Shown here one piece after another: positions 48,901 through 61,649 of a DNA stretch of 64,000 nucleotides (the first letter of the stretch is position 1; each line of letters starts with the position of its first letter). The notes under the pieces were generated by a model. That model was not told the origin of the DNA. It worked only from the letters and a program-made list of their open reading frames with translations, and did not search any database. Source of the stretch: Oreohelix idahoensis (Eukaryota; Mollusca; Gastropoda; Stylommatophora; Oreohelicidae); the NCBI GenBank assembly GCA_024509875.1, contig JAMPIV010005820.1:223501-287500 (forward strand). Direction: 5' to 3'. A program made the position numbers and the translations under genes.

Positions 48901-49945
48901 ACTAACTGATAGTTCAAGAAAGACTTTTGAAAAAAAAATATATACTTCAAGGAAGATTGTCTTGACAGAGGATAAAGAAAATAAATCTATCAGTGATTGG
49001 ACATAACCAAACTCTTAATAACAGGATCACTACTAAACGCATAATTTATATGGATACCTGGCGAAGTGTTGGATACCTTGGAAAAAATAGCTACACATAT
49101 CACTTAGAGAAAACCCAAGACAGGAAAAAAAATTCAGAGATAAATAAATAGGAACAAGTCATGAGATTTTTCAATCATTTTATTGTGTACATTATAATTG
49201 GTTATCAAAATAAATTGTTTGAAAATGTTTATATTCATGTCTGCCATAGTTTCCCATGTGTCATAATGTGTAAGCGAAAACGTGATGAATCACTACGGAT
49301 GAATTACTGATTTGTACAATTGGATCGTCATTACAAGGATAATGTGGATATTTGGAATACTTTATACTGGAATATAATTGGAATGCATAATCAGTAAATA
49401 AGTAGGCCCAAAACTTATTGGAAAACCAAGATTGAAAATAACATAAGATTCTTCTGAACTACTTGGAGTCTTATGATAGGGAGCATACAAAAAGAACGAA
49501 GAATATATAACATGCTTCACCCACCATGCCTAATAGAATGATTTCAACTATGTAATGACATTGAGTTAGGACAAGGAGATATATTATTGCTCATATTTCC
49601 CAGTGTTGCCACTCGTCAAAAAATTTTTTGTTGACAATCTATTGTATTAGAAAAAGGTTAGGAATATTTATTTGGTCAGTGTTGCCAATTAGAAAATTTG
49701 GTGAAAGGTATTATGATGTGATGAATAAGTTACATTTTTTGAAGTTGATGTCCACTACTAGTTTTTTTTGCATAGCAGACGACCTCATATAGACATAGGA
49801 CCCCAGTATAGGAATTAAATTAAATTTTTTTGGAAACATTTTTCGACTTAGAAAATTTTTCTAAAGATTTTTGGGATAGTTTTGGATATTGATAGTATAC
49901 AAATGTCTCCCTACGGGATACATTTGCAGGGCCCCGGGATCTGTA
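45924..49945. other. Non-coding interior of the LTR element
   Basis: Four kilobases without a convincing ORF on either strand. Contents: a purine-rich tract at 47024-47148, and an imperfect duplication about 125 bp apart near 47408 and 47531 (CATTTGCGCATGCTGATTTT / CATTTGCACATGCTGACCTA, then CATT.GTATATGCT). The rest is AT-rich. No clear polypurine tract abuts the 3' LTR: the adjoining bases are GCAGGGCCCCGGGATCTGTA. Confidence 0.7.
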
Positions 49946-51006
49946 TGTAGCCGGGTATACCGTGCTTTGTTCAGAAAACAGACTATACTCTAACAAGACA
50001 GAGGAAGCACAGACCACCCCATAATTTTATATTTTATGAGAAACAGAAAATAATAAATTATAGTGTCACATATTTAGGGCAGAGTCGCTTCTACACGCCA
50101 TTTCTAATAGTTGGGTGATTTCCCCTGACCAATCGGATAGCTCAGATTTACCCCGGGGAATATAGAACAACGACGCCATCTGGCAGTTAGAATGAAGGAG
50201 CGAAACTGAATAGGACGTGTCTGGTCCAGCTCTACATATTCCTTAGTTTGAGGAAATCAACTTCAACATTTATTATAAAATGTGTATTTCAGGACATTGA
50301 GTGGTTTTATATTCCTTGCTTGCGTAAGTAGTAACTATCATTCAACGCATATTTTGAATAGAGCTTCCAACCCTAGTTGCAGCAGAACTAGGTTCGAGGA
50401 TTGAGTCAATTTGCAAAACTAGTCTTACACCTCAAACCATGCTGAGCAGAAAATACCCTTGTGTTGGAAAATATTTAACTCAAGGAATACTTATGATGAT
50501 AAAGAAATCAAGGACTAATCTGAAGGGATGAGAATATGTCGTCGAACCTAAAATAAAACGTTAACCTAAAGAAAGGAACACGGTGGAAAGAAAAAGTTCG
50601 CCATATTTGAAAAATTGAGTAGGCCTATGAGATAAAGATGCAAAAGGGATTTTTGCATCGATGAAAGCATCTGATGATATGTTAGAACTTTATTGTTATT
50701 ATTATTGTAAAAATGTTCTGAATTCCTGACTTTTGTTGAAATTTGACTTCATGCTGAAAGATATTAAAAGATTTGCATGAAATAGAACGCTGTTGAAAAG
50801 GTGAATTTCTACAGTTTGAGATTAAGCTAAGAAATCTATCCATCTCAATTAAATTTGCTACATCAACACCTAAGAGAAGAATATCGAACCTGGTGACCCA
50901 ATCTTACAAAGGAGAGGAAACTATATCTCTAGCGGTCAAGGCTAGTTAACCAAACCTACTCTCTATAAAGTAAACTGAAAACCCTGCAAACCCCGGCTCT
51001 GCCACA
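49946..51006 (+). repeat. 3' LTR of the 8-kb element
   Basis: 1,061 bp, the same length as the 5' LTR and almost identical by eye, ending GCCACA before CATC. Confidence 0.95.
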
Positions 51007-51257
51007 CATCCATATACTAAAACTGAAAGAAGGAGAAACCATAGTCTACCTTGTCATTGTGTATGGGCCAAATGAAGATGAGCGAGCAGAGATCAAGGGG
51101 GAATTCTTCAAGCTGCTTCAAAGGACAGTGGATGACTGCCTAGATGAAATTATCATGCTCGGAGATTTTAATGCCAGAGTTGGAATTGACCATACTAGAT
51201 GGGGTGGAGTTATCGGAAGGTATGGAGAAGACACTCTTAATGACAATGGAAAGCGAC

Positions 51258-51260
<3 letters not shown>
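51007..51260 (+). pseudogene. Family-B (RTE) LINE fragment, right of the LTR element
   Basis: This continues the 42713-42944 fragment: LKEGETIVYLVIVYGPNEDE, LDEIIMLGDFNARVG, GVIGRYGEDTLNDNGKRL, part of the endonuclease domain with its GDFN motif. It stops at 51260 where (AT)n begins. The rest of the LINE is absent. Confidence 0.9.

Positions 51261-51342
<82 letters not shown>
51260..51342. repeat. (AT)n microsatellite
   Basis: About 83 bp of AT between the LINE fragment and the hAT left end. Confidence 0.97.
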
Positions 51343-51346
<4 letters not shown>

Positions 51347-51513
51347 GGCCGGATTAAGCTAGTACGGGGCCTGTAGCATATGTTAAGAAAGGGGCCCTAT
51401 ATTAAAAATACAAAAAAAACAATAAAACAACACAAATATATTTGAACACATACATTTTTTATTTGCATAGTAATTATCATTATCAAAAGTAACAACACAG
51501 TCAACATTATTGT

Positions 51514-52035
51514 TTAAATATTAATGTTTCTACATTTAGCATGAGCAAGTTTGTTGATGATATAGGATGTATCAATTTCATGCAGAAGTTTATGTTCAAT
51601 GCTCATTAGTGTGAGATTGTTCAATCTCTTTTGATCCATGGTGCTCCTTAGTTCATTTTCAATAAGTTTCAGTTTTGAAAATGATCGTTCTCCACTGCAG
51701 TTGGTTACCATTAGTGACAAATAGATGCGCAAGGCGATTTCTACATTTGGAAAACAAGACTCCAAAGAATTGTCAATTATCAAACGGTAAAACTGTAACT
51801 CTACAAGGTCTAGAGTAGTGCCAATATGAGAAGCAAGATCAGTTTTCGACAGTTCTGTAAACTGCACAAGTTCTTCACAAAGACTTTCTTCCAGATCTTC
51901 CGGATATGATTTAATAAGATTCGATGATCTCGTTACCACCTCTTCAGGTGTAAACGACTGTAACTGACGAAGGAATCCAAATACTTCATTCAACCTTTGA
52001 TAAGCTTTCTGGAGTTTTGACAAGGCAGAGAGCAA
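51514..52035 (-). pseudogene. hAT transposase C-terminal dimerisation domain
   Basis: The frame LSALSKLQKAYQRLNEVFGF ... ENELRSTMDQKRLNNLTLMS contains the hATC signature (NVEIALRIYLSLMVTNCSGE, RSFSKLKLI). With the two frames above it makes a complete domain order, broken only by the two indels. Confidence 0.92.
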
Positions 52036-52868
52036 GCTATCAATAAGGACAAGAAATGCTGAGAAGGCGTTTGAGATTCAACAAGTGGATCAAGTGTGCT
52101 GGAACCGCTGAAATCATCATACTCTCGATTTCGTTTGTGTTTTCTTTGAGTTTGATCTTGATAATGCTCACACTCAGTCAGATCTATGTCTGCAAACGTA
52201 GACCGCATAGCTTTAATATACCCCCGCAGGGATTCATAGAGTGCACAAGCTGTATTCAAATCTTGGTCAGAAGATTGCAAAGAAGCACTGGTCATTTGAA
52301 AACGCTGTAATACTTGATCCCACAGTATGATCATTATTCCTGTTTCTAACTTCATCATGGTTGAAAGTAGACCACGAGCCTGTTGACGACACTCTGCCTT
52401 CTGATCATTGCTATCTGAAATATCATCCAAGACTTGTTTTATTGCAGAAAAGCTGTGTAAAAGTGCTTTTGTTGCATCTGCCCGAGCGGACCACCTGGTA
52501 TCTGACAGTCTTTTCACAAAGGGCAAATGGGACTTATTATGAGTACCGCCAGCACATAATGCAGTAGAAAGGAGACCCCAACGGTAGGTAGAAGCAGAAA
52601 AGAAGGTGTACAGGCTTTCAACAAATCCAAAGAAAATGACTGCTTCTTGACAACCTTCAGTAACACATTTTCCAACCAAATTTAGTGAATGTGCAAAACA
52701 CGGAATGTAATGCGCAAACTTATTCATCTCTTTAATTCGTGCTTGTAATCCTATAAACTTGCCACTCATGTTGCTGGCGTTGTCATAACTTTGACCACGG
52801 CAGTCTTTAATATCAATGTCATTTGCCTTTAAAAAAATTAAGTAGACTTTTAGTAAGCTGTTCAGCAC
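51990..52868 (-). pseudogene. hAT transposase central catalytic part
   Basis: This frame continues after the homopolymer shift: DIDIKDCRGQSYDNASNMSG, then CFAHSLNLVGKCVTEGC, then SDTRWSARADATKALLHSF. These are the RNase H-like fold motifs, including the CxxH/RW region of hAT transposases. A second 1-nt shift near 52055 moves the reading frame for the C-terminal part. Confidence 0.9.
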
Positions 52869-54018
52869 TATGACCTTCCATATCCAAAAATGTCACAAAT
52901 CTTTCAACTGGTCCAGATGGCAAAACATAGCGCAGAGTCAAAGTCAGCTGGTCCATATTAGATATATCTGGAGTAGAATCCAATGAAACGGAATAATACT
53001 TGTATTTCTTCACTTCACAGAGAATGTGATCCAGTATGCTGGATCCAATCAGATTGATGAATTCCTCACACGTGGTTTTAGATAGATATGATGTATATCC
53101 AAATCCTTTGTTTGCATGAGTACTTATATGCTCTGCCAGAAAAGGGTCAAACTTGGCCAGTAATTCTAACAACCCTAAGTAATTCCCGTTATAAGGGTAC
53201 CCAACAATTTCATCACTGCCACAAAATGAAAGGTCTCGTTCTGCTAAAAACTTCACAACTTCAATTATTCGCTCTAGAAGTTTGTGCCAATACTTTTCTT
53301 GAATGTCTATTTGTTTCACAAGTTGGGAATCGACACGTTCACCTTTGTTTTTACGCATCAACAGTGAAATTAAAGCTTGTCTATGTGAGGAGCTTTCGTC
53401 GTGTCGACGCAATAGATTGCTTGCATTTTTCCAGTCATTAAACCCTTCCACAGTAAACTTCGATGAACATTCTGAACTCATAAGTTTGCATGGGAAACAG
53501 AATAGGCGCCCTTTACTTTCTGAATAGCGTAACCATTTTCTTGCATGTTGCTTGTTTGTAAGTTTATGAATATGTGTAAAATAAGACTTCTGACAGTATC
53601 GAGTTTTCTTTTCAGTGTCATACAATCGCACGGATGAAGAGAAGGCACTATCAACATGTTGACATTTCTCACTTCCCTTGGATATCCAGTATTCACGCTC
53701 ACAGTCATCTATATTGTTCGGCCAGTCACCAATATCATTAGAGTACTTCTTCGTTTCACTTATTCTTTCACATTCAGACTCATTGTATACTGGGTTTTGC
53801 TGTATGTTTTCTGCTGCACAGCCTGCACTAGTACTAGTTGTTCCTGTACTTCCAGCTTCAGCGGTTAGAGTACCACCACCATGAACTTCAAAATATTCTG
53901 TCAGCTTACGTGTTTTTGATATCACAAGTTGATCTTTTCTTTCTTTTTCTTCCTTCGCTTTACGTTTTTCACTTCCAGAAGCATAATTACGTCCAATATT
54001 TCTGTGTCTACTGCTCAT
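52819..54018 (-). pseudogene. hAT transposase N-terminal part (TTF zinc finger, DUF4371-like)
   Basis: ATG at 54018 (MSSRHRNIGRNYASGSEKRK). A Lys/Glu-rich start leads to a TTF-type zinc finger (about residues 145-225: YCQKSYFTHIHKLTNKQHAR, RLFCFPCKLM, HDESSSHRQA). Then comes a DUF4371-like segment (FLAERDLSFCGSDE, GNYLGLLELLAKFDPFLAEH, SLDSTPDISNMDQLTLTLRY). The frame ends at 52819 after LLNFFKGK because of a seven-A run at 52831-52837. The second copy has six A and reads on (LLNFLKANVIDIKDC). It belongs to the ZMYM1-like hAT group, a cut-and-paste transposase. Confidence 0.9.
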
Positions 54019-54387
54019 TTTTTGAGTTTTCTAACCTTACAAATCAAGAAATTTTAATCAAGATCCGAAAGAGAGTGCGAGCACGCCGTATACCTCAATT
54101 TAGACAGGAAGTTTCCGTTTCCTAAATTCTAGTTTTTATTGTTAATGCAAATTCATTTAACAAAGAACGAAATAAGATTAGAGGGGCAGTTGCCTAGAGC
54201 CAAAAAAGGGGCTTCCGTCCAAACGTGACCAAATTTTCAACGCCACTTAAATGGCTTCCGTCCGCAAACAGTTAAGATAAAAATAATGAAGAGTCACATT
54301 AAGTCACCCTCTTATGCTCTTTCTCTCACAATTTCGTGACACCAAATGAAAAGGCGCTAAAGATGGCATAAGATCATTGGTTTAACG

Positions 54388-55880
<1,493 letters not shown>

Positions 55881-55903
55881 TATATATTTATATATTTATA
55901 TAT

Positions 55904-56452
<549 letters not shown>

Positions 56453-57193
56453 TATATATAAATAGAAATATATATTATATATATATATAATTAATATCTC
56501 GCTTACCCTCAACCTCAGACATCAAGAAATATGACAGTCTGCTCACACATATGCAGATGGGAATGAAGCTTGTGGCAGACGTTGCTCTCACTGTCTGTAG
56601 TTTTTGAGTTTCGCGGCAAGTGTGTCCAGCCATCCTTACCGCCTCCCCCTTTATATAGTCTCACATCCGGCGTACAAGAGAACATCTAGGCCAAAGTATT
56701 TTTGCGTTCACGCAATTGTGTAGATTTAGGCATTGTGTGTATTTAAGAAAAATCCAAAATAATTCCTGCTTCCATATTTCTCATCCACTTTCTCCGTCCT
56801 AGGCTTATATTACTCGTATGAATGAGCTCTATCAATTGAGATATCTATCCTATTCCATAGTTTATCCGACTTTTCACTGGAGCAGCCGAAACGGGGAAAA
56901 ACACAAGTTTCAAGCTCCACTGTCTTCTTTTCACAGTAACTTCTGCTCTACACCACATCCAGTGAAAATATAGATATCTGCCTAAAGCTTATGATCCCTA
57001 TTATCAAACCTGGTCCTTCTTTAACGAGGTACTCCATCTATGTTCTCACACTGCCTTCACAAATGTTTTTAACATCTACACTTTTGTTCTCTCCATGTTG
57101 AATGGCCTAACATATCTCTGACCCTACGTGTACCAAGCTGGCGTTTCATTTCTTGGTTACTTACACTAGTTTTGGGCGGTATATAATTTTCAA

Positions 57194-57246
57194 TAACTCC
57201 GCCAATGCCGGTCCCAAGCCCGGATGAAAAAGGAGGAGGGCGGCCT
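57194..57246 (+). ncRNA. Twister-ribozyme-like motif at LINE 5' end
   Basis: TAAC (57194-57197) is followed by CTCC (57197-57200) pairing with GGAG (57232-57235) as P2. CCGG (57208-57211) pairs with CCGG (57220-57223) as P4. The loop CCC (57213-57215) can pair with GGG (57238-57240) as a pseudoknot. The block 57204-57223, AATGCCGGTCCCAAGCCCGG, is the conserved twister core as I know it from the plant ribozyme. The predicted cleavage U57194/A57195 coincides with the LINE/target-duplication border. The upstream P1 strand is not obviously present. A second hairpin (57241-57246 with 57253-57258) follows. Confidence 0.75.
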
Positions 57247-60200
57247 GCATGGAGGCCGTAAGGAGGCAGCCCCTCCACCATGCAAAGGCACAACAGGCCA
57301 ATCACCTGTTTGCTTTAAATCATGATTACGCGAACTACAAGAGAGAAAACCGGACTGATTCTAAAGGCGACGAACTGGAACGGACTACGGACTACGACTT
57401 ATGGAACTTGGAACACAAGAAGTATAAATGGGAAGGAAGAGGAGCTGGTGGAAGAGATGAGGAAAGCAAAACTAGAAATCCTGGCTATAACGGAAACGAA
57501 GAAAAAAGGACAAGGAGTCATGGATCTCGATGGCAACACGTTGCTCTACAGTGGTGTACCCATATCTGAAAGGGCTAAAGGGGGCGTGGGTTGCATTGTG
57601 GCCCAAAATCAAAAAGATAGTATCAAGGGATGGAACTTTGTCTCGGAGCGCATTATGGTTGTAAAACTAAAAGAAGGAGAAACCATAGTCAACCTGGTCA
57701 TAGTGTATGGGCCAAATGAGGATGAGAGAGCAGAGGTCAAGGAGGAATTCTTCGTGCTGCTTCAAAGGACAGTGGATGACTGCCTAGATGAAGTTATTAT
57801 GCTCGGAGATTTTAATGCCAGAGTTGGAAATGACCATGCTAGATGGGGTGGAGTTATCGGAAGATATGGAGAAGATACTCTCAATGACAATGGAAAGCGA
57901 CTCCTTAGATTCTGCAGTGAGCAGAATCTGATCATTACAAACACAAAGTTCCCCCATAAGCGCATACATGCATACACTAGATGTGAACCAACCAAGAATG
58001 AGAAGTCAGTGATCGACTATGCCATTGTTCGGAGAAGCTCATTCAGATATGTCCGAGATGCAAGAGTCTGGAGGGGGCCAGAGATTGGAAGTGATCACTA
58101 CCTGCTAACAATCAAACGAACAACTGAAAGAGTTGCTCAGCCTAGGAACTGCCCAACATCACGCAAGAAACCAAGTAAACGAGCAGGAGAAATGAGCATT
58201 AGGACCTACAAGCTGAGAGAGCCAGAAATTAAGACCAGATATCAGGGGCTTATTGCTACAGCAGTGAGTAACACAGAAGAACGACCTGATGACTTGGAAA
58301 CCCTCTGGAATAAATTCAAGGATATCATAAAGACAGCTGCTGCAGAAGCATGCGGTGAAGTCCGACTTGGGAACCAGAGAAAGAGGACACCTTGGTGGAC
58401 AGAGGAAGTCAAAGAGAAAATAAGAGAGAAGAAAATGGCATGGAAACAATACTTAGGAGCTAAAAACACAACAGGACAAATGGAAAAATATAGAGAATAT
58501 GTGACACTCAGAACAGAAGCAAAGAACAAAGTGCTAGCAGCAAAACAGAAGTCCTGGGAAGAATTTGGAGAAAAGCTAGAAAAAGATGCACAAGAAAACC
58601 AGAAATTGTTCTATAAGACCCTAAAGAACATGAGGAAAGAAAAACAATGCCCTCTCAAATTTATAAAGGACAAGCAAGGCAAATTGCTTACTGCCCCGAA
58701 GGAAGTAATGGAAAGATGGAAAGAATATTTCTCAGAACTCCTGGATGGTGAGCATGATGAAGCATCAGAAATGATAACCACTGACACAGAAGAGGAAACC
58801 AATGATGGTGAAGATGACATAAAGATGGAAGAACTGAGGGCAGCACTGGAGAAAATCAAGATGGGCAAAGCAGCAGGGCATGATGGTATAACACCAGAAA
58901 TGGTTAAGTACATGGGAGCATCAGGCGACCTGTTACTCTTAAGGGTCCTACAGGCAGCATGGTGCAACAAGACCATACCAAAGGATTGGGAGATCGCCAT
59001 CATAACACCAATTTTCAAAAAGGGTGACAATCGACAGTGTGGAAACCATAGAGGCATATCCCTTCTCAGTGTACCTGGAAAAATCTACTCTAGAATCCTA
59101 GAGCAGAGACTCCGACGCCTAGCTGAGCCACAATTTGATGAGGTCCAGTGCGGATTCCGAGCAAACCGAAGTACTCAAGACCTAATCTTCACACTCAGAC
59201 AGCTGAGTGAAAAGGCCCTTGAGTATAAGAGTGAGATCCATCTTTGTTTCATAGATCTGGAAAAGGCGTTTGACAGGGTCCCCTGGAGCAAACTTTGGGA
59301 CTGTTTGGCAAGGAAGAATATTCCAGCACCTCTGATTCATGCTATACAGAGCTTCTACAAGTCTTGCAGAAATTATGTGAGGACAGCAAACCATAAGTCA
59401 GAAGAGTTCAGGACCACCACTGGTGTAAGACAAGGTGATATCCTATCACCTTACCTCTTCATACTCCTTATGGACGATGTCATCAAGGCATGTAAGGAGA
59501 GAACAAGAAAGTATTCAGTGGGGTACTGGAAGATGAGACAGGTCTATATTTCGGAGCTGGCATTTGCTGATGATGTTGCCCTGATTGCTAAATCAGAGGC
59601 ACATCTCCAATCCAACCTGCAAGTCTGGAAGGAAGAGCTGGAGAAGAGAGGGATGGTCATAAGCAGCTCTAAAACAAAATCCATGGTGATATCACGAGAA
59701 GAAAGAAAACATCAGATTAAGCTGGGAGAACAGGTCCTGGAGCAGGTCGACCACTTTAAATACCTCGGAGCTCTTATAGACCGAAAGGGAGGCATCAAAG
59801 AAGAGTTGGCCACTCGAAAAGCAGCAGCTGGGAGACTTTTTCAGGCCATAAATCGAGGATTCCTCAGCAAGAGAGAGGTTGGTAAGAAAACGAAGATGGC
59901 TGTATACCGCTCCACCTATGTCCCAGTCTTAACATATGGATGCGAGTCATGGGCAATGACTACAACCCATAAAAGCCAGATCCAAACCTCAGAAATGAGG
60001 TATCTGAGGAAGGTGGTTGAAGTAACAAGAAGAGACATGGTACGCAACCAGACGATACGTCAAGGCCTAAAATGCCACCCCATACAGACCCAAGTAGAAC
60101 AGTCCCAACTAAGATGGTTTGGCCATGTCTGCAGAATGGGAGAAGATCGGCTACCACGACAAGCATGGGAAACAAAGAGCCAGGGATCCAGACCTCCAGG

Positions 60201-60360
60201 ACGACCCAGAGTCCGCTGGGAGGACAACATTAGACAATCTTTGAAGGACCGAGGACTAGAATGGAACCAGGCCAGGAAGAAGACAGCTGATAGAATGGTC
60301 TGGCGCTCTCTTCCAAACCTCTACACCTCACGGTAGAAGGGGAACGACTAAGTAAGTAAG
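57195..60360 (+). mobile_element. Full-length RTE-type LINE (family B)
   Basis: The element runs from AACTCCGCC (57195) to the AAGT-repeat tail (60350-60360). It is flanked by GTATATAATTTTCAAT at 57179-57194 and 60360-60375 (15-16 bp target duplication; the first G may belong to the tail). It has a structured 127-bp 5' UTR, one open ORF, a very short 3' UTR and a tetranucleotide tail, all usual for the RTE clade. Fragments at 7698, 27148, 27656, 42713 and 51007 belong to the same family. Confidence 0.95.
57322..60336 (+). CDS. RTE-type LINE endonuclease/reverse transcriptase, intact ORF
   Basis: 1,004 residues from ATG 57322 (MITRTTREKTGLILKATNWN) to TAG. The AP-type endonuclease spans about residues 20-270: Glu58 in AITETKKKG, GDFN at 162-165, SDH at 257-259. 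It nicks the target. The linker includes RTPWWTEEVKEKIREKKMAW. RT spans about 500-800: KMGKAAGHDGITPEM, NHRGISLLSVPGKIYSRIL, GFRANRSTQDLIFTL, FIDLEKAFDRVPW (about 643), GVRQGDILSPYLF (about 700), LAFADDVAL (about 748, catalytic Asp pair). The C-terminal region RWFGHVCRMGEDRLPRQAW is common in this LINE group. No stop or frameshift interrupts it, so this copy may be competent. The ATG is the first in this frame after the 5' UTR. Confidence 0.95.
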   Translation: MITRTTREKTGLILKATNWNGLRTTTYGTWNTRSINGKEEELVEEMRKAKLEILAITETKKKGQGVMDLDGNTLLYSGVPISERAKGGVGCIVAQNQKDSIKGWNFVSERIMVVKLKEGETIVNLVIVYGPNEDERAEVKEEFFVLLQRTVDDCLDEVIMLGDFNARVGNDHARWGGVIGRYGEDTLNDNGKRLLRFCSEQNLIITNTKFPHKRIHAYTRCEPTKNEKSVIDYAIVRRSSFRYVRDARVWRGPEIGSDHYLLTIKRTTERVAQPRNCPTSRKKPSKRAGEMSIRTYKLREPEIKTRYQGLIATAVSNTEERPDDLETLWNKFKDIIKTAAAEACGEVRLGNQRKRTPWWTEEVKEKIREKKMAWKQYLGAKNTTGQMEKYREYVTLRTEAKNKVLAAKQKSWEEFGEKLEKDAQENQKLFYKTLKNMRKEKQCPLKFIKDKQGKLLTAPKEVMERWKEYFSELLDGEHDEASEMITTDTEEETNDGEDDIKMEELRAALEKIKMGKAAGHDGITPEMVKYMGASGDLLLLRVLQAAWCNKTIPKDWEIAIITPIFKKGDNRQCGNHRGISLLSVPGKIYSRILEQRLRRLAEPQFDEVQCGFRANRSTQDLIFTLRQLSEKALEYKSEIHLCFIDLEKAFDRVPWSKLWDCLARKNIPAPLIHAIQSFYKSCRNYVRTANHKSEEFRTTTGVRQGDILSPYLFILLMDDVIKACKERTRKYSVGYWKMRQVYISELAFADDVALIAKSEAHLQSNLQVWKEELEKRGMVISSSKTKSMVISREERKHQIKLGEQVLEQVDHFKYLGALIDRKGGIKEELATRKAAAGRLFQAINRGFLSKREVGKKTKMAVYRSTYVPVLTYGCESWAMTTTHKSQIQTSEMRYLRKVVEVTRRDMVRNQTIRQGLKCHPIQTQVEQSQLRWFGHVCRMGEDRLPRQAWETKSQGSRPPGRPRVRWEDNIRQSLKDRGLEWNQARKKTADRMVWRSLPNLYTSR

Positions 60361-60439
60361 TATATAATTTTCAATGATCGCCGAGACATTGATTCAGATT
60401 TCGCGACAAGAATCGCAAAGAAAAACGACCACGATAATT

Positions 60440-61600
60440 TCCTTTGGTATGGGATTTTCATTGCTTATAGTAGGAAGATTTCATTTCCTTTAGTGGGAAA
60501 ATTTCATGTCCTTTAGTAGGAGATTTTCACTGTCTATAGTAAGAAGATCCCATTTCTTTTAGTAAGAGATTTTCATTTCCTTTAATAGGAAGATTTCATT
60601 ACATATCGTAGGAAAATTTAACTTCCTTTTTAGGGAATTTTCATTGCTTACAGTAGAAAGATTATATTTGTTATTTAGTAGATCTCCATAGCCTATGGAA
60701 GGAACATTCCATTTTTTGTAGTAAGACTTATTTATTGTATATAGTTGGAAGATTTCATTTCCTTTAGTAGGAGACATTCATTGCATATAGTAGGACGATT
60801 TTATTTCATATAGTAGGAGATTTTCATTGCACACAGTAAGAAGATTCCTTTTCCGTTAGTAGGAGAATTTCATTGCATATAGTAGGAATCTTATAATCAT
60901 TTTGTAGGACGACTCCATTCCCTATAGAAGTTCTCCGTTTATTATTGTAGGAAAACTTCATTTCATTTAGTAGGAGGTTTTCATTGTATAAAGTATAATA
61001 TACAATTCCACTCTTTAAGTAGGATTCCATTTCCTTTAGTAGAAAGACTCTAGTTATGTAGAAAGAAGATTCCATGTCGTATAGTAGGAAGATTCCATGT
61101 CCTATAGTAGGAAGATTCCATGTCCTATAGCAGGAAGAATCCATGTTCTATAGTAGGAAGATTCCATGTTCTATAGTAGGAAGATTCCATGTCATATAGT
61201 AGGAAGATTCCATGTCCTGTAGCTGGAAGATTCCATGTTCTATAGTAGGAAGATTCCATGTTCTATAGCAGGAAGATTACATGTCCTATAGTAGGAAGAT
61301 TCCATGTCCTATAGTAGGAAGATTCCATGTCCTATAGTAGGAAGATTCCATGTTCTATAGTAGGAAGATTCCTTCTCCTATAGCAGGAAGATTCCATGTT
61401 CTATAGCAGGAAGATTCCATGTCCTATATTAGGAAAATGCCATGTCCTGTAGCAGGAAGATTCCATGTTCTATAGTAGGAAGATTCCATGTTCTATAGTA
61501 GGAAGATTCCATGTCCTGTAGCAGGAAGATTCCATGTCCTATAGCAGGAAGATATTCCGTTTTCTGTAGCAGCAAGATTCCATGTAGCTGTACTTGGTGG
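60440..61600. repeat. Satellite S2 (23-bp monomer)
   Basis: The right block (about 61060-61580) is homogeneous: TCCTATAGTAGGAAGATTCC+ATG, 23 bp. The left block (60440-61050) has diverged units with TTTCATTGCATATAGTAGGA. The unit shares GATTCCAT.TC.TA.AG with satellite S1. ORFs on minus come from the repeat. Confidence 0.92.
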
Positions 61601-61649
61601 TTTTCATGTTCCCAGCCCTCGAAATTGTCCACGACATTGCCTCATTTTT

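Larger units (their letters stand above)
42945..51006 (+). mobile_element. LTR retrotransposon without gag-pol, 8,062 bp, 4-bp target duplication
   Basis: Direct repeats of 1,061 bp (42945-44005 and 49946-51006) start TGTAGCCGGG and end CTGCCACA, flanked by CATC at 42941-42944 and 51007-51010. The target is a family-B LINE whose sequence reads through once the element and one CATC are removed. The 5,940-bp interior has one long ORF (44085-45923) directly after the leader and about 4 kb without coding potential. I see no protease, RT, RNase H, integrase, envelope or zinc knuckle on either strand. It is best described as a large non-autonomous LTR element; the enzymes must come from elsewhere. 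Confidence 0.93.
51344..54150 (-). mobile_element. ZMYM1-like hAT transposon, copy 1
   Basis: The left end CAGGGCCGGATTAAGCTAGT is shared with 62972 and is a typical hAT terminus. The transposase is on minus (54018 to 51514). I found no matching right terminal repeat near 54150-54387, so that end is probably truncated. No target duplication could be identified, because the left flank is (AT)n. Confidence 0.8.

Noticed and set aside
57249..57569. Separate 106-residue protein overlapping the start of the RTE ORF
   Set aside because: It is a shifted-frame shadow of the LINE 5' coding region.
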